19,914 nucleotides of DNA. Origin: CADEFF01 sp964569315 (GTDB lineage Bacteria; Pseudomonadota; Alphaproteobacteria; Dongiales; Dongiaceae). The translations under genes and the position numbers were made by a program. The stretch lies in NCBI GenBank assembly GCA_964569315.1, contig CAZMUZ010000068.1:1-19914 (forward strand). Direction: 5' to 3'. Under the pieces are notes generated by a model. The model was not told where the DNA came from. It did not search any database and saw only the letters and a list, made by a program, of their open reading frames with translations. This document shows positions 1-7,893 of this stretch, piece after piece (positions within the stretch are counted from its first letter, which is position 1; every line of letters begins with the position of its first letter).

Positions 1-630
1 GTAGCGCGACCGGTCGATGCCCTGCTTCTCGCCGAGCGCGGCGAACATCGCGAGTACGATGGGGCCGATGGAGTTGCCGAGCGTGCCGACCCGCTTGATG
101 CTGTCGAGCGGAATGCCGTCGAAGAGCGCTTCGAGGTCGGCGAGGCTGTCCACCGCCACGCCCACCCGGCCGACCTCGCCTGAGGCCATGATGTGATCGG
201 AATCGTAGCCGCACTGGGTCGGCAGGTCGAAGGCGACCAGAAGCTGCTGCACGCCGAGCTCGATCAGATGCTTGAAGCGGCGATTGCAGGCCTCCGCCTC
301 GCCAAATCCGGTATAGGCCGAGACGACGAAGGGCTCGGTGCGGTTCATTCCCGGCCGGTCGCCGCGGGTGAAGGGATACTCGCCGGGAAATCCCAGATCG
401 CGCAGATAGTCGAAGCCGCCGGCGGCGAGGTCGGCCGGGGTGTAGAGCGGGGCGATCTCGAGGCCGTTGTCGGCACGGAAGCGCTTGCGCTCGGCCTTGT
501 CGCGCAACGCGGCATCGTAGACCTCGGCGCGCCAGCGCTGCTGCTCGGCAGCAATCCGCATCGCCTCGTCTGCGGCAGGATCGACCTGAGCCTCCGTCTG
601 CCGGCGGCGCTTTTCGGGTTGCCCGTTCAT
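1..630 (-). CDS. Acyl-CoA mutase large (catalytic) subunit, methylmalonyl-CoA mutase family; C-terminus beyond window
   Basis: The frame is open from an ATG at 630 down to base 1, giving the first 210 residues of a protein that continues past the left edge. The family is adenosylcobalamin-dependent acyl-CoA mutase, which moves a carbonyl-CoA group between neighbouring carbons. Family signatures seen are GEYPFTRG (83-90), AYTGFGEAEACN (105-116), VAFDLPTQCGYDSD (132-145) and GEVGRVGVAVDS (151-162). Aligned by eye to Propionibacterium methylmalonyl-CoA mutase, the substrate Tyr89 is kept (Y106), but the TMYxxRPWTIRQ stretch is replaced by GMNRTEPFVVSA, so the CoA-contacting Arg82 becomes E99 and Arg87 becomes Ser. 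The B12 domain is probably the separate gene at 4466-4888. The ATG overlaps the stop of the MeaB gene by 4 bp. The residues equivalent to Gln197, Arg207 and His244 lie outside the window. The family call is firm; the substrate is unknown. Confidence 0.93.
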   Translation of the reverse strand, partial: MNGQPEKRRRQTEAQVDPAADEAMRIAAEQQRWRAEVYDAALRDKAERKRFRADNGLEIAPLYTPADLAAGGFDYLRDLGFPGEYPFTRGDRPGMNRTEPFVVSAYTGFGEAEACNRRFKHLIELGVQQLLVAFDLPTQCGYDSDHIMASGEVGRVGVAVDSLADLEALFDGIPLDSIKRVGTLGNSIGPIVLAMFAALGEKQGIDRSRY

Positions 631-1679
631 GATCCCTTGCTCCTTCGCATCGCGACCGCAGCCGTCTCTTCAGGCGCCGTCGCGGCATCCATCAATCCTC
701 GCGCCGCCTCGGCGGGCAGACAAGCGCCGGCCAGCACGCGTTCTGCCCATCGGTCGAGCGCGTCGCCGTCTTCGAGACGAAGCTCGGTCAGTCTCGCCTC
801 GAAGAGCCGGCGCGTCCGCTCCATGAGCTGGACGCGTTGCATGGCATGCCGCCTCGCGGTGAAGCGCCGGTTCGCATCCGACCAGACGAAGAAACGCTCG
901 ATCGCGTCCTTGAGGCCGCTGACGCCCTCGCCGCTTGTCGCCGTGACGGCATGAACCGGCGGTATCCACGCACCGCCGCTCTCCCCGGCGCCGTGTCTTG
1001 CCCGCAGCCGGAGATCGCCGATCGTGCTCGATCCCGCAGCCGGCGCCGGACCGTCCATCCCGCGATAGGCGAGGTGCAGCATCGCGGTCAGGTCGCGGGT
1101 GACGGCATCCACGCCCGGCAGGTCCGCCTTGTTGACGACGAAGAGATCGCCGATTTCCATGATGCCGGCCTTCGCCGCCTGCAACCCGTCCCCGAGGCCC
1201 GGCACCGAAACCACTGCGACACAGTCGGCATTGTCCTTGATTTCCACGTCGCTCTGACCGGCCCCCACGGTCTCGATCAGGATCCGCTCGATGCCGAAGC
1301 TCGCCAGCACCGTGCAGATATCCGGCGTGGCGGCCGAGAGGCCGCCTGCATGGCCGCGCGCCGCGAGGCTGCGGATATAGACGCGGTCCAGCCCTTCGCT
1401 CCGTCGCATTCGGAAGCGGTCGCCGAGGATGGCGCCGCCGGAATAGGGGCTCGAGGGATCGACCGCCAGGACCGCGACCTCGACACCGGCTTCCGCCCAG
1501 GCGGCCGCCAGCGCGTCGGTCAGGGTGGATTTTCCGCTGCCGGGCGGGCCGGTGATGCCGAGAATGCGCAGGTCCGCGAGCCGCGCCTGGCCGGCCCTGA
1601 GCAGCGCGGGGTCGGCCGGCCGCCCGTCCTCGACGGCTGTGATGATCCTCGCCAGCTGGGCTCGCTTCAGTGGCTCCAT
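627..1679 (-). CDS. meaB: MeaB/ArgK-family GTPase, mutase chaperone
   Basis: The protein has 350 residues, close to the usual length. It is a G3E-type P-loop GTPase of the MeaB family, whose members load adenosylcobalamin onto methylmalonyl-CoA mutases and protect them from inactivation. Visible motifs are Walker A GPPGSGKST (44-52), the family stretch VDPSSPYSGGAILGDR (73-88), the ETVGAGQS switch region (136-143) and the guanine-specificity motif NKAD (183-186). The C-terminal part, from about residue 260, is helical and Arg-rich, as in the dimerisation arm of the family. The gene sits directly upstream of the large mutase subunit, and its TGA overlaps that ATG (ATGA), which suggests translational coupling of chaperone and client. 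A 53-bp gap separates it from the thiolase. An AGGTG lies just before the ATG. Confidence 0.95.
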   Translation of the reverse strand: MEPLKRAQLARIITAVEDGRPADPALLRAGQARLADLRILGITGPPGSGKSTLTDALAAAWAEAGVEVAVLAVDPSSPYSGGAILGDRFRMRRSEGLDRVYIRSLAARGHAGGLSAATPDICTVLASFGIERILIETVGAGQSDVEIKDNADCVAVVSVPGLGDGLQAAKAGIMEIGDLFVVNKADLPGVDAVTRDLTAMLHLAYRGMDGPAPAAGSSTIGDLRLRARHGAGESGGAWIPPVHAVTATSGEGVSGLKDAIERFFVWSDANRRFTARRHAMQRVQLMERTRRLFEARLTELRLEDGDALDRWAERVLAGACLPAEAARGLMDAATAPEETAAVAMRRSKGS

Positions 1680-1732
1680 TGCACCTGTCTCGTCTCCGGC
1701 CCTTGGGACAGGCCTTTGCCTGCCGCGCCGGC

Positions 1733-2929
1733 TCAGGCAACCTTGAGCAGAAGCCCGTCGCCCTGTCCGTAGCCGCCGCAGATCGCGGTCACGCCTTCGC
1801 CGCCGCCCTGTCGCCGCAGCCCGTTGATCAGCGTCATGGCGAGGCGCGCGCCACTGGCGCCGAGCGGGTGCCCGAGCGCCACGGCGCCGCCATGCGGGTT
1901 GGTCCGTTCGCGCAATTTATCGGCCGCCTTGCGATCGCCGTCGGCAAGCTTGAGGGTGCTGACCAGAGGCGTCGCGGCGAACGCCTCGTTGATCTCGATG
2001 AGGCACATCGTCTCGATCTTCCGGTCGGCGCGGCGCAGCAGCTTCCCGATGGCGAGGGCCGGCGTATAGGAACCGGAGGTCGGGCCATCCGCCACCTGCA
2101 CATAGTCCGCAATCGTGGCGAGCGGCTCGGCGCCGAGCGCCTTGGCGACGGCCCGCGAGCCGAGCAGCAGGAAGGCCGCACCGTCATTCAGCCCCGGCGC
2201 ATTGCCGGGCGTCACGGTCGGGCTGCCATAGACGGTCTTGAGGGTGGCAAGCTTTTCGGGCGTCGCGTCGCGTCGCGGCGATTCGTCGGCTTCGAGCGCG
2301 GGCGCGTTGCCGCTTTCGGCCGGCCAGGGGAAGCGCTCGTCATCGAAATAGCCGGCGGCATCGGCGGCGAAATAGCGTTGATGGCTCTGCACCGCCCAGG
2401 CGTCCTGCTGTTCGCGGTCGACGCCGAAGCGCAGCGCCTCTTCGCCCGTATAGGCAGCGATCGCCTTGTCGAGGAAATCGGCGCGCAGCATCAGCGGATC
2501 GCGCACGTCGACCGGGCCCGGGCGGCTGCCCCGCTGCCGCGGCCAGAGGAAGGGCGTGCCGCTCAGATTCTCGGCCCCGCCGCAGATCACGAGATCGGCG
2601 AGCCCGAGCTTGATGTCCTTCCAGCCGAGCCCGATCGCGGTCATGCCGGAGCAGCAGGCGCGATCGACCGTCAGCGACGGCGTTTCCGCCGGTAGCGACG
2701 AGCGCAGTACCGCCTGGCGCGCCGGCGTGAGAACGCCGGCACCGATCATGCCGACGCCGGCATAGACGCTGTCGATCCGCGCCGGGTCGACGGCGGTGCG
2801 CGCGAGCAACATGTCGATGGTGCGGGCGGCGAGGATCGCGGTCGGCACGGCCTCGAGCTTGCCGCCGAACCGGCCGAATGGCGTGCGCGCAACGCCCAGC
2901 ACGACGACGTCGCGATCGTTCTCAGCCAT
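1733..2929 (-). CDS. Thiolase family protein (acetyl-CoA acetyltransferase/3-ketoacyl-CoA thiolase)
   Basis: The protein has 398 residues, the normal length for a type II thiolase. It would cleave or form 3-ketoacyl-CoA with free CoA. The acylated nucleophile is Cys92 in the DRACCSGM motif (89-96). The NEAFA segment is present, the general-base His354 lies in GGAVALGHPLGASG, and the second catalytic Cys384 lies in AICGGYGQGDG. The canonical C-terminal motif usually reads CGGGxG, so the Tyr at 387 is a small departure. The ATG overlaps the end of the upstream acyl-CoA ligase by 8 bp, which places both in one operon. In this setting it probably releases acetyl- or propionyl-CoA after the mutase or ligase steps. 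Substrate chain length cannot be read from the sequence. Confidence 0.94.
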   Translation of the reverse strand: MAENDRDVVVLGVARTPFGRFGGKLEAVPTAILAARTIDMLLARTAVDPARIDSVYAGVGMIGAGVLTPARQAVLRSSLPAETPSLTVDRACCSGMTAIGLGWKDIKLGLADLVICGGAENLSGTPFLWPRQRGSRPGPVDVRDPLMLRADFLDKAIAAYTGEEALRFGVDREQQDAWAVQSHQRYFAADAAGYFDDERFPWPAESGNAPALEADESPRRDATPEKLATLKTVYGSPTVTPGNAPGLNDGAAFLLLGSRAVAKALGAEPLATIADYVQVADGPTSGSYTPALAIGKLLRRADRKIETMCLIEINEAFAATPLVSTLKLADGDRKAADKLRERTNPHGGAVALGHPLGASGARLAMTLINGLRRQGGGEGVTAICGGYGQGDGLLLKVA

Positions 2930-4469
2930 GGACGCCTCCGGAGCTCTCCAGATGCTGCCTGCGCAGCAGCGCCTTGTCGATCTTGCCGTTCGGCGTGCGC
3001 GGCAGCCCCTCGATGAAGCGCCAGACTTTGGGCGTCTTGATGCCGAGCCGCGGCTTGCAATGGGCCGTGCAGAGTTCCGCGGTCAGCGCCGTGCCGGCCT
3101 CGCTCGCCACGAAGGCAACCGCGATCTCGCCGAAATTGGGGTCGGGCGCGCCGATCACTGCCGATTCCAGCACGCCAGGGCAGGCGGAGAGGCAGGCTTC
3201 GACCTCCTGCGGGTAGATGTTGAACCCGCCGGAGATCAGCATCTCCTTGTTGCGCCCCATCAGATAGACGAAGCCTTCGTCGTCGCGACGCGCCAGATCG
3301 CCCGAGGCGAGCCAACCGTCGCGCAACACCTTCTTCGTCTCCTCCGGCTTCTGCCAGTAGCCCAGCATCAGATGCTCGGCGCGAATGGTGATCTCGCCGA
3401 TCTCCCCCGGGGCCACCGGCCTGCCGTCGGCATCGCGAACGGCGACTTCCACGAAGCTGTAAGGCCGCCCGATGCTGCCCGTACGCAGCCGCTCCGACAT
3501 CGGTCCCGAGCCGGGCCGGAAATGCTCCTCCGGCGTGAGGCGGGTGCAGGTCATCATCGCTTCGGTGAGGCCGTAATTCTGCGTCAGGATCGGGCCGAAG
3601 CGCTGCAGGGCCTTCTCTAGCGTATTGATCTGGATCGATTCCGCGCCATAGCCGATCCAGCGCAGGCTCGAGAGATCGAAGCGATCGACTTCGGGATGGT
3701 TGACGATCCGCGTCAGCACCGTCGGGACGCAGGAAAAAGACGTCACCTTGTGCCGTCCGATCGCTTCCAGCAGCGCATCGACCTTGCCGCCCTGGACGAT
3801 GACGTTGGTGGCGCCGCGCACCAGGAAGGGGGTGCAATAAGCGCCGCTGGCATGGGTGAGGGGGCCGATATGGGCGAGCCGGTCCGTGGTCTGGATGTCG
3901 CGGTCGATCAGCATGTTCTTGTAGAGGCTGAGCCAGCAACGATGGCTCAGCATTACGCCCTTCGGCACGCCCGAGGTGCCGGAGGTGTAGTTGATCGAGG
4001 CGAGCGCATCGTATGCGGGCTCCGTCGCGGCGGGCGCTTCTGCGCCCAAGGCCTGCAGCGCGCGCCAGGAGGGTCCGCCTGCCGCGTCCTCGCTATCGAC
4101 GGCCGCGCGCCAGAGCGTTGGCGCATCGAGCGTCTCGACCTGGGCGGCGGTGCTGCGGTCGAAGAAGAGCGCGCGCGCCCCGCAATCCGCCAAGACGTTG
4201 GCGACTTCGAACCCGGTGTAGCGGGCATTGAGCGGAACCCGGACCAATCCGGCCCGTTCGAGCGCGAGCTGCAGCAGGACGTACTCGGCCCGGTTCGCCA
4301 TGAAGAGGCAGACCCGCTCGCCGGGCGGAAGCTTCGCGGCGAGACCGCGCGCAAGGCGCTCCACGGCCCGGTCGAGCTCGATAAAGCTCCATTGCCGCTC
4401 GTCATGGATCAGCGCCGGCCGCTCGCCGTAGCGCTGGGTCGCATTACGAAGATAGACGACGGCGCTCAT
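2922..4469 (-). CDS. AMP-dependent acyl-CoA synthetase/ligase (class I adenylate-forming)
   Basis: This 515-residue enzyme activates a carboxylic acid with ATP to an acyl-adenylate and transfers it to CoA. Motifs appear in the expected order: A3 YTSGTSGVPKG (161-171), A5 YGLTE (299-303), A7 SGD (389-391), the A8 hinge GRNKEMLISGGFNIYPQEVE (405-424) and catalytic Lys496 in PNGKID. Length and motifs are those of a medium- or short-chain acyl-CoA synthetase; there is no carrier-protein domain and no membrane anchor. The start ATG overlaps the stop of the B12-binding subunit gene by 4 bp and its stop overlaps the thiolase ATG. It most likely supplies the acyl-CoA for the mutase in the same operon. 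The acid is not identifiable from sequence. Confidence 0.94.
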   Translation of the reverse strand: MSAVVYLRNATQRYGERPALIHDERQWSFIELDRAVERLARGLAAKLPPGERVCLFMANRAEYVLLQLALERAGLVRVPLNARYTGFEVANVLADCGARALFFDRSTAAQVETLDAPTLWRAAVDSEDAAGGPSWRALQALGAEAPAATEPAYDALASINYTSGTSGVPKGVMLSHRCWLSLYKNMLIDRDIQTTDRLAHIGPLTHASGAYCTPFLVRGATNVIVQGGKVDALLEAIGRHKVTSFSCVPTVLTRIVNHPEVDRFDLSSLRWIGYGAESIQINTLEKALQRFGPILTQNYGLTEAMMTCTRLTPEEHFRPGSGPMSERLRTGSIGRPYSFVEVAVRDADGRPVAPGEIGEITIRAEHLMLGYWQKPEETKKVLRDGWLASGDLARRDDEGFVYLMGRNKEMLISGGFNIYPQEVEACLSACPGVLESAVIGAPDPNFGEIAVAFVASEAGTALTAELCTAHCKPRLGIKTPKVWRFIEGLPRTPNGKIDKALLRRQHLESSGGVHG

Positions 4470-4888
4470 CCGTTCGCGCGGGCGGTCGCCGGAAACCGCT
4501 CCTCGAGATAGCGCACGATCTCATAGACGGGCGTGCTGGAGAGAAACACCTGCGCCACGCCCTGCCGTTCCAGATCCGGCAGGTCTTCCTGCGGTATGAC
4601 GCCGCCGGCGATCAGCAGAATCTGTTCGCCGCCCTGCTCGTCGAGCAGTTTCCGGATGCGCGGCAGGAACACGTCATGGGCGCCGGAGAGGATGCTGATG
4701 CCGATCACGTCCACATCCTCTTCGATGGCGGCACGGACCACCTGCTCCGGCGTCCGCCGGATGCCGGTATAGATTACTTCCATGCCGGCCTCGAGCAGGC
4801 CGCGCGCGATCACCCGCGCCCCGACATCGTGTCCGTCCAGCCCGACCTTGGCGACCAGAACGCGTAAGGGCCTCGAATCCTCGGCCAT
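4466..4888 (-). CDS. B12-binding small subunit of acyl-CoA mutase
   Basis: The protein has 140 residues and matches the stand-alone cobalamin-binding (C-terminal) domain of methylmalonyl-CoA mutases. It carries the base-off/His-on signature: DGHDVG (18-23, with cobalt-ligating His20), the SIL stretch at 65-67 of the SxL motif and AGG (94-96). I chose the ATG at 4888 because GGGAG lies 6-7 nt ahead of it and the family similarity begins there. The frame stays open upstream to 5083, but that extension is unlike the family and would run through the divergent promoter region. It is the first gene of the leftward operon and presumably pairs with the large subunit at the other end, as in two-subunit mutases such as 2-hydroxyisobutyryl-CoA mutase. 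Confidence 0.93.
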   Translation of the reverse strand: MAEDSRPLRVLVAKVGLDGHDVGARVIARGLLEAGMEVIYTGIRRTPEQVVRAAIEEDVDVIGISILSGAHDVFLPRIRKLLDEQGGEQILLIAGGVIPQEDLPDLERQGVAQVFLSSTPVYEIVRYLEERFPATARANG

Positions 4889-4969
4889 CGGACTCCCTTG
4901 GCCCGGCAGGGGCCGGGCGACGATAGGCGCCAGAATGGTACCGGGCCCCTTGCCATGCCAATTATGTCT

Positions 4970-4988
4970 CCTGATGGGGTTCATCAGG
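4970..4988. promoter_or_regulatory. Candidate LysR operator between divergent genes
   Basis: A perfect 7-bp inverted repeat, CCTGATG and CATCAGG, is separated by 5 bp. It lies between the divergent starts at 4888 (mutase operon) and 5082 (LysR). Its core TGATGGGGTTCATCA is a dyad of the type bound by LysR dimers, although the spacing is T-N13-A rather than the classical T-N11-A. A second weaker dyad (TGGGA and TCCCA) lies at 5011-5030. A weak -35-like TTGGCA on the minus strand (4961-4956) sits next to the main dyad on the operon side. The operator role is inferred from position and symmetry only. Confidence 0.45.
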
Positions 4989-5081
4989 TCGGTTGAAGCC
5001 GGGGCGGCGCTGGGATAGGACAGTTTCCCAGGGCGGCTCTGCCGCCGGCCGGCATGCCCGGCGCCCTCGAATCGGGACCGC

Positions 5082-5999
5082 ATGGATCTCAGGCAAATCC
5101 AATATTTCGTCGCGCTCTACGAGGAACGCAGCATCACCCGCGCGGCGAAACGCCTGCATGTCGTGCAGCCGGCCGTCAGCATGCAGATCCGCAAGATCGA
5201 GATGGATTGCGGATTCGACCTCTTCGAGCGCACGGCACAGGGCGTCAATCCGAACGCGCTCGCCCAGCAGCTCTATCCGCTTTGCCAGAAGGTCCTCGGC
5301 GATCTCAACGCCGCGCGCAACTTTCTCCGCGAGGCCAAGGGCCGGGTGGCCGGCAGCCTCTCGGTCGGGGTGCCACCTTCGACGGCCCATAGCTGCCTCG
5401 CCGACGTCGTCGCCGATTTCGCGGCGCAGTATCCCGACGTCCGCCTTTCGGTCCGTGAAGGCTATAGTGCGCAGCTTTTCGAATGGCTGGCGGACGGCGT
5501 TCTCGAAATCGCCATCGTGATCGCTTCCGAGGGGGAGAGGCGGGTCCAGCTTTCGCCGCTCCTGACCGAGGAGCTGGTCGTCGTCATGGCTAAGGCGACG
5601 GCAGCCGGCCGGACCGGCCTCGCGGGGGCGGATCTTGCGGGGCTGCGGCTCGTCCTGCCCTCCAGCGAGAATTTCACCCGGCTCCTCATCGAGAATGAGC
5701 TCGGGCGCGAAAGCCTCGTGCTGCAACCGGCCGTGGAACTCGACTCGCTGTCGGCTGTGCTCAACCTGATGCATCGGCCGGGCTGGGCGACGATCCTGCC
5801 CCGCAGCGTCGCGAGCGGCCGCCGCTTCCCGGCCGAGCTGCAATGGCTGCGGCTGGAACGGCCCTCGATCAGCCGGACGCTCGCCGTGGCCACCCAGCAG
5901 GCGGGCGAAATGTCGCTCGCGGCCAAGCTCTTCGTCGGCCAGCTCGAAGTGGCGCTGAAGCTCGCGACCGGCAGCGTTTCCGCGCATCAGCCGACCTGA
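5082..5999 (+). CDS. LysR-family transcriptional regulator
   Basis: The protein has 305 residues, the usual LysR length. The N-terminal winged helix-turn-helix (about 4-60) shows the standard pattern RQIQYFVALYEERSITRAA followed by VVQPAVSMQIRKIE and LFERT. The rest, about 90-300, fits the LysR effector-binding domain. The ATG at 5082 is chosen because the HTH starts immediately after it; ribosome-binding signal is weak (GGGA about 6 nt upstream). It is transcribed away from the B12-mutase operon and toward the HyuB operon, so it could control either or both. The region on each side contains inverted repeats (4970-4988; 6021-6060). The effector may be a pathway intermediate such as an organic acid or acyl-CoA, but nothing in the sequence identifies it. 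Confidence 0.95.
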   Translation: MDLRQIQYFVALYEERSITRAAKRLHVVQPAVSMQIRKIEMDCGFDLFERTAQGVNPNALAQQLYPLCQKVLGDLNAARNFLREAKGRVAGSLSVGVPPSTAHSCLADVVADFAAQYPDVRLSVREGYSAQLFEWLADGVLEIAIVIASEGERRVQLSPLLTEELVVVMAKATAAGRTGLAGADLAGLRLVLPSSENFTRLLIENELGRESLVLQPAVELDSLSAVLNLMHRPGWATILPRSVASGRRFPAELQWLRLERPSISRTLAVATQQAGEMSLAAKLFVGQLEVALKLATGSVSAHQPT

Positions 6000-6020
6000 T
6001 AGACCGGATAAAGACTAACT

Positions 6021-6060
6021 ATTTGGGCAAATCCGCGCGCCGGGCCAACATCCGCCCGGC
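6021..6060. promoter_or_regulatory. Inverted repeats in lysR-hyuB intergenic region
   Basis: The 92-bp gap between the LysR stop and the hyuB ATG holds two symmetric elements. The first is ATTTGGGCAAAT at 6021-6032, with 5-bp arms around GG, inside one of the few AT-rich patches in the area. The second is GCCGGGC (6039-6045) and GCCCGGC (6054-6060), a perfect 7-bp stem with an 8-nt loop. No T-run follows the second, so it is not a clear terminator. Either could be an operator or an attenuating hairpin for the six-gene operon. A Shine-Dalgarno GGGAGA at 6081-6086 serves hyuB. Confidence 0.35.
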
Positions 6061-6091
6061 ATAGGATCGCTATGCCCGTTGGGAGAGCCGC

Positions 6092-7891
6092 ATGGCCGCC
6101 GAGGCGAAGCCGAAGACCAACCTCGACATGTTCACCATGGTGGTGCTCCGCCGGCGCATCGAGGCCATCATCCGCGAGATGACCAATGCGCTCTTCCGCT
6201 CCGGCCGGTCGGGCGTGCTGAACACGGCGATGGATTTCTCCTGCAGCCTGACGGACGCCAGTTTCCGGTCCGTCAGCGTGGCGCTCGGCCTGCCCGTGCA
6301 TGTCGGCGCGGTGCACCTCATCCCCGAGGCGATCTCGACCAAATTCGGCAAGAACGTCCAGCCCGGCGACTGCTTCGCCAACAACAGCGGCTATCTCGGC
6401 AACACCCATTGCGCGGATTTCACCCTCTGCGCACCGGTCTTCTACGAAGGCCAGCTCATGTTCTACTCCATCGCCCGCGCGCATCTGGGCGACATGGGCT
6501 TCCCCCAGCCGACCACCTACAACCCGCGCGCCCGCGACGTGTACGAGGAGGGGCTGATGCTGCCCTGCGTGCGCATCCAGCGGAACTACGAGGACGTGCC
6601 GGAGGTGATCGACATCTGCCGGGCGAACATCCGCGTGCCGGACCAGTTCTACGGCGACTATCTCGCGACGCTCTCGGCGGTGCGTACGGGCGAGCGGCGC
6701 CTCGCCGAGCTTTGCGGCAAATACGGCGTCGACGTGATCAAGTCCTTCCTCGACGAGTTCCAGCAATATGCGGAGCGCATGGCGGTCGATGCGATCCGCA
6801 GGTTGCCGGCCGGCACGGTCACCCGCGAGATGCGGTACGATTCCGAGATCGCCGAGTATCCGGACGGCATCCCGGTGCGGGCGACGGTGACCGTCGATCC
6901 GAAGGACGCGCGCGTAATCGTCGACCTCACCGAAAATGTCGACAATCTGCCGCTCGGCATCAACATGACCGAGAGCACCGTGCTCGCCTCCTGCATGACG
7001 GCGGTGCTGAACGTGCTTGGCGCGGATATCCCGCGCTCGAGCGGCGCCTTCAGCCGCATCGAGGTGCGGATGCGCGAGGGCAGCGCGATCGGCAAGCCGA
7101 AATTCCCGGCCGCGACCTCGGCCGCCACCACGAACCTCTGCCATGCGCTGACACCGCATATCCAGTCGATGTTCGCGGAGCTCGCCGACGGGCTCGGCAC
7201 CGCCTACGGCACGATCGGCATGCCCGCTTCCTGCCCGGTGGTGAGCGGCAAGGACAGCCGGCATGACGGCAAGCCCTTCGTGAACCAGGTGATCATGGGT
7301 TACTGGGGCGGCCCGGCGCTCTCCGGCCATGACGGCTGGCTCACCTATGGCAGCGGCGCCTCGCAGGGCATCCTCTGGCAATCGAGCGTGGAAGTGACCG
7401 AGCAGCAGCAGCCGATCATCGTCGAGAAGCTGGAAATCCGTCAGGATTCCGGCGGCGCCGGAACCTGGGAAGGGGCGCCGGGCGCGAGCTGCGTGTTCCG
7501 GGCACGCAACGACGCGGTGCGCTTCATGGTAAATTCCGCCTCGCGGAAGTTCCCGCCGCCGGGCGTGCGCGGCGGACTGCCGGGCGCCAGCATGACGGTG
7601 ACCAGGCAGCGCGCCGATGGCGGCCGCGAGGAGCTGCCGATCTCCGTCGATGTGACGCTGGAGCCCGGCGAGCGCCTCATTTCCGAAGCCTGCGGCGGCG
7701 GCGGCTATGGCGATCCGCTGGCGCGCGATCCGGAACAGGTGCGGCGCGGCGTGGCGGAAGGACGCATCAGCCGCGAGCGCGCCGACAAGGTCTATGGCGT
7801 GGTGCTCTCCGGCGACGGTTTCGGCATCGCCGTCGACAAGGCAGCGACCGAAAACCGGCGCAGCGCCACCCGTCAGGCCCGGGCGCGCTGA
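6092..7891 (+). CDS. hyuB: HyuB-family hydantoinase/oxoprolinase B subunit
   Basis: The protein has 599 residues, a little longer than typical HyuB proteins because of a basic C-terminal tail. The family includes the B subunits of ATP-dependent N-methylhydantoinase, 5-oxoprolinase and caprolactamase, and the large subunits of acetone and acetophenone carboxylases. Recognisable segments are the N-terminal MVVLRRRIEAIIREMTNALF-type helix (16-35), a central NNSGYLGNTHCADFTL region (96-111) and the C-terminal signature CGGGGYGDP (534-542). The ATG at 6092 has GGGAGA 5 nt before it. It is the first gene of a six-gene operon and is 2 bp from hyuA, which supplies the ATP-binding subunit. No acetone-carboxylase gamma subunit is present, so ATP-dependent cleavage of a cyclic amide, imide or hydantoin is favoured over carboxylation. 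The real substrate is unknown. Confidence 0.92.
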   Translation: MAAEAKPKTNLDMFTMVVLRRRIEAIIREMTNALFRSGRSGVLNTAMDFSCSLTDASFRSVSVALGLPVHVGAVHLIPEAISTKFGKNVQPGDCFANNSGYLGNTHCADFTLCAPVFYEGQLMFYSIARAHLGDMGFPQPTTYNPRARDVYEEGLMLPCVRIQRNYEDVPEVIDICRANIRVPDQFYGDYLATLSAVRTGERRLAELCGKYGVDVIKSFLDEFQQYAERMAVDAIRRLPAGTVTREMRYDSEIAEYPDGIPVRATVTVDPKDARVIVDLTENVDNLPLGINMTESTVLASCMTAVLNVLGADIPRSSGAFSRIEVRMREGSAIGKPKFPAATSAATTNLCHALTPHIQSMFAELADGLGTAYGTIGMPASCPVVSGKDSRHDGKPFVNQVIMGYWGGPALSGHDGWLTYGSGASQGILWQSSVEVTEQQQPIIVEKLEIRQDSGGAGTWEGAPGASCVFRARNDAVRFMVNSASRKFPPPGVRGGLPGASMTVTRQRADGGREELPISVDVTLEPGERLISEACGGGGYGDPLARDPEQVRRGVAEGRISRERADKVYGVVLSGDGFGIAVDKAATENRRSATRQARAR

Positions 7892-7893
7892 TC

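Noticed and set aside
4889..5083. Upstream extension of the B12-binding subunit to 5083
   Set aside because: The extra 65 residues do not resemble the family, cross the divergent promoter region and nearly reach the LysR start; the ATG at 4888 has a good Shine-Dalgarno.
5987..7381. 464-codon minus-strand open frame opposite hyuB
   Set aside because: Same reasoning: plus-strand HyuB is continuous and recognisable, the antisense translation is not.
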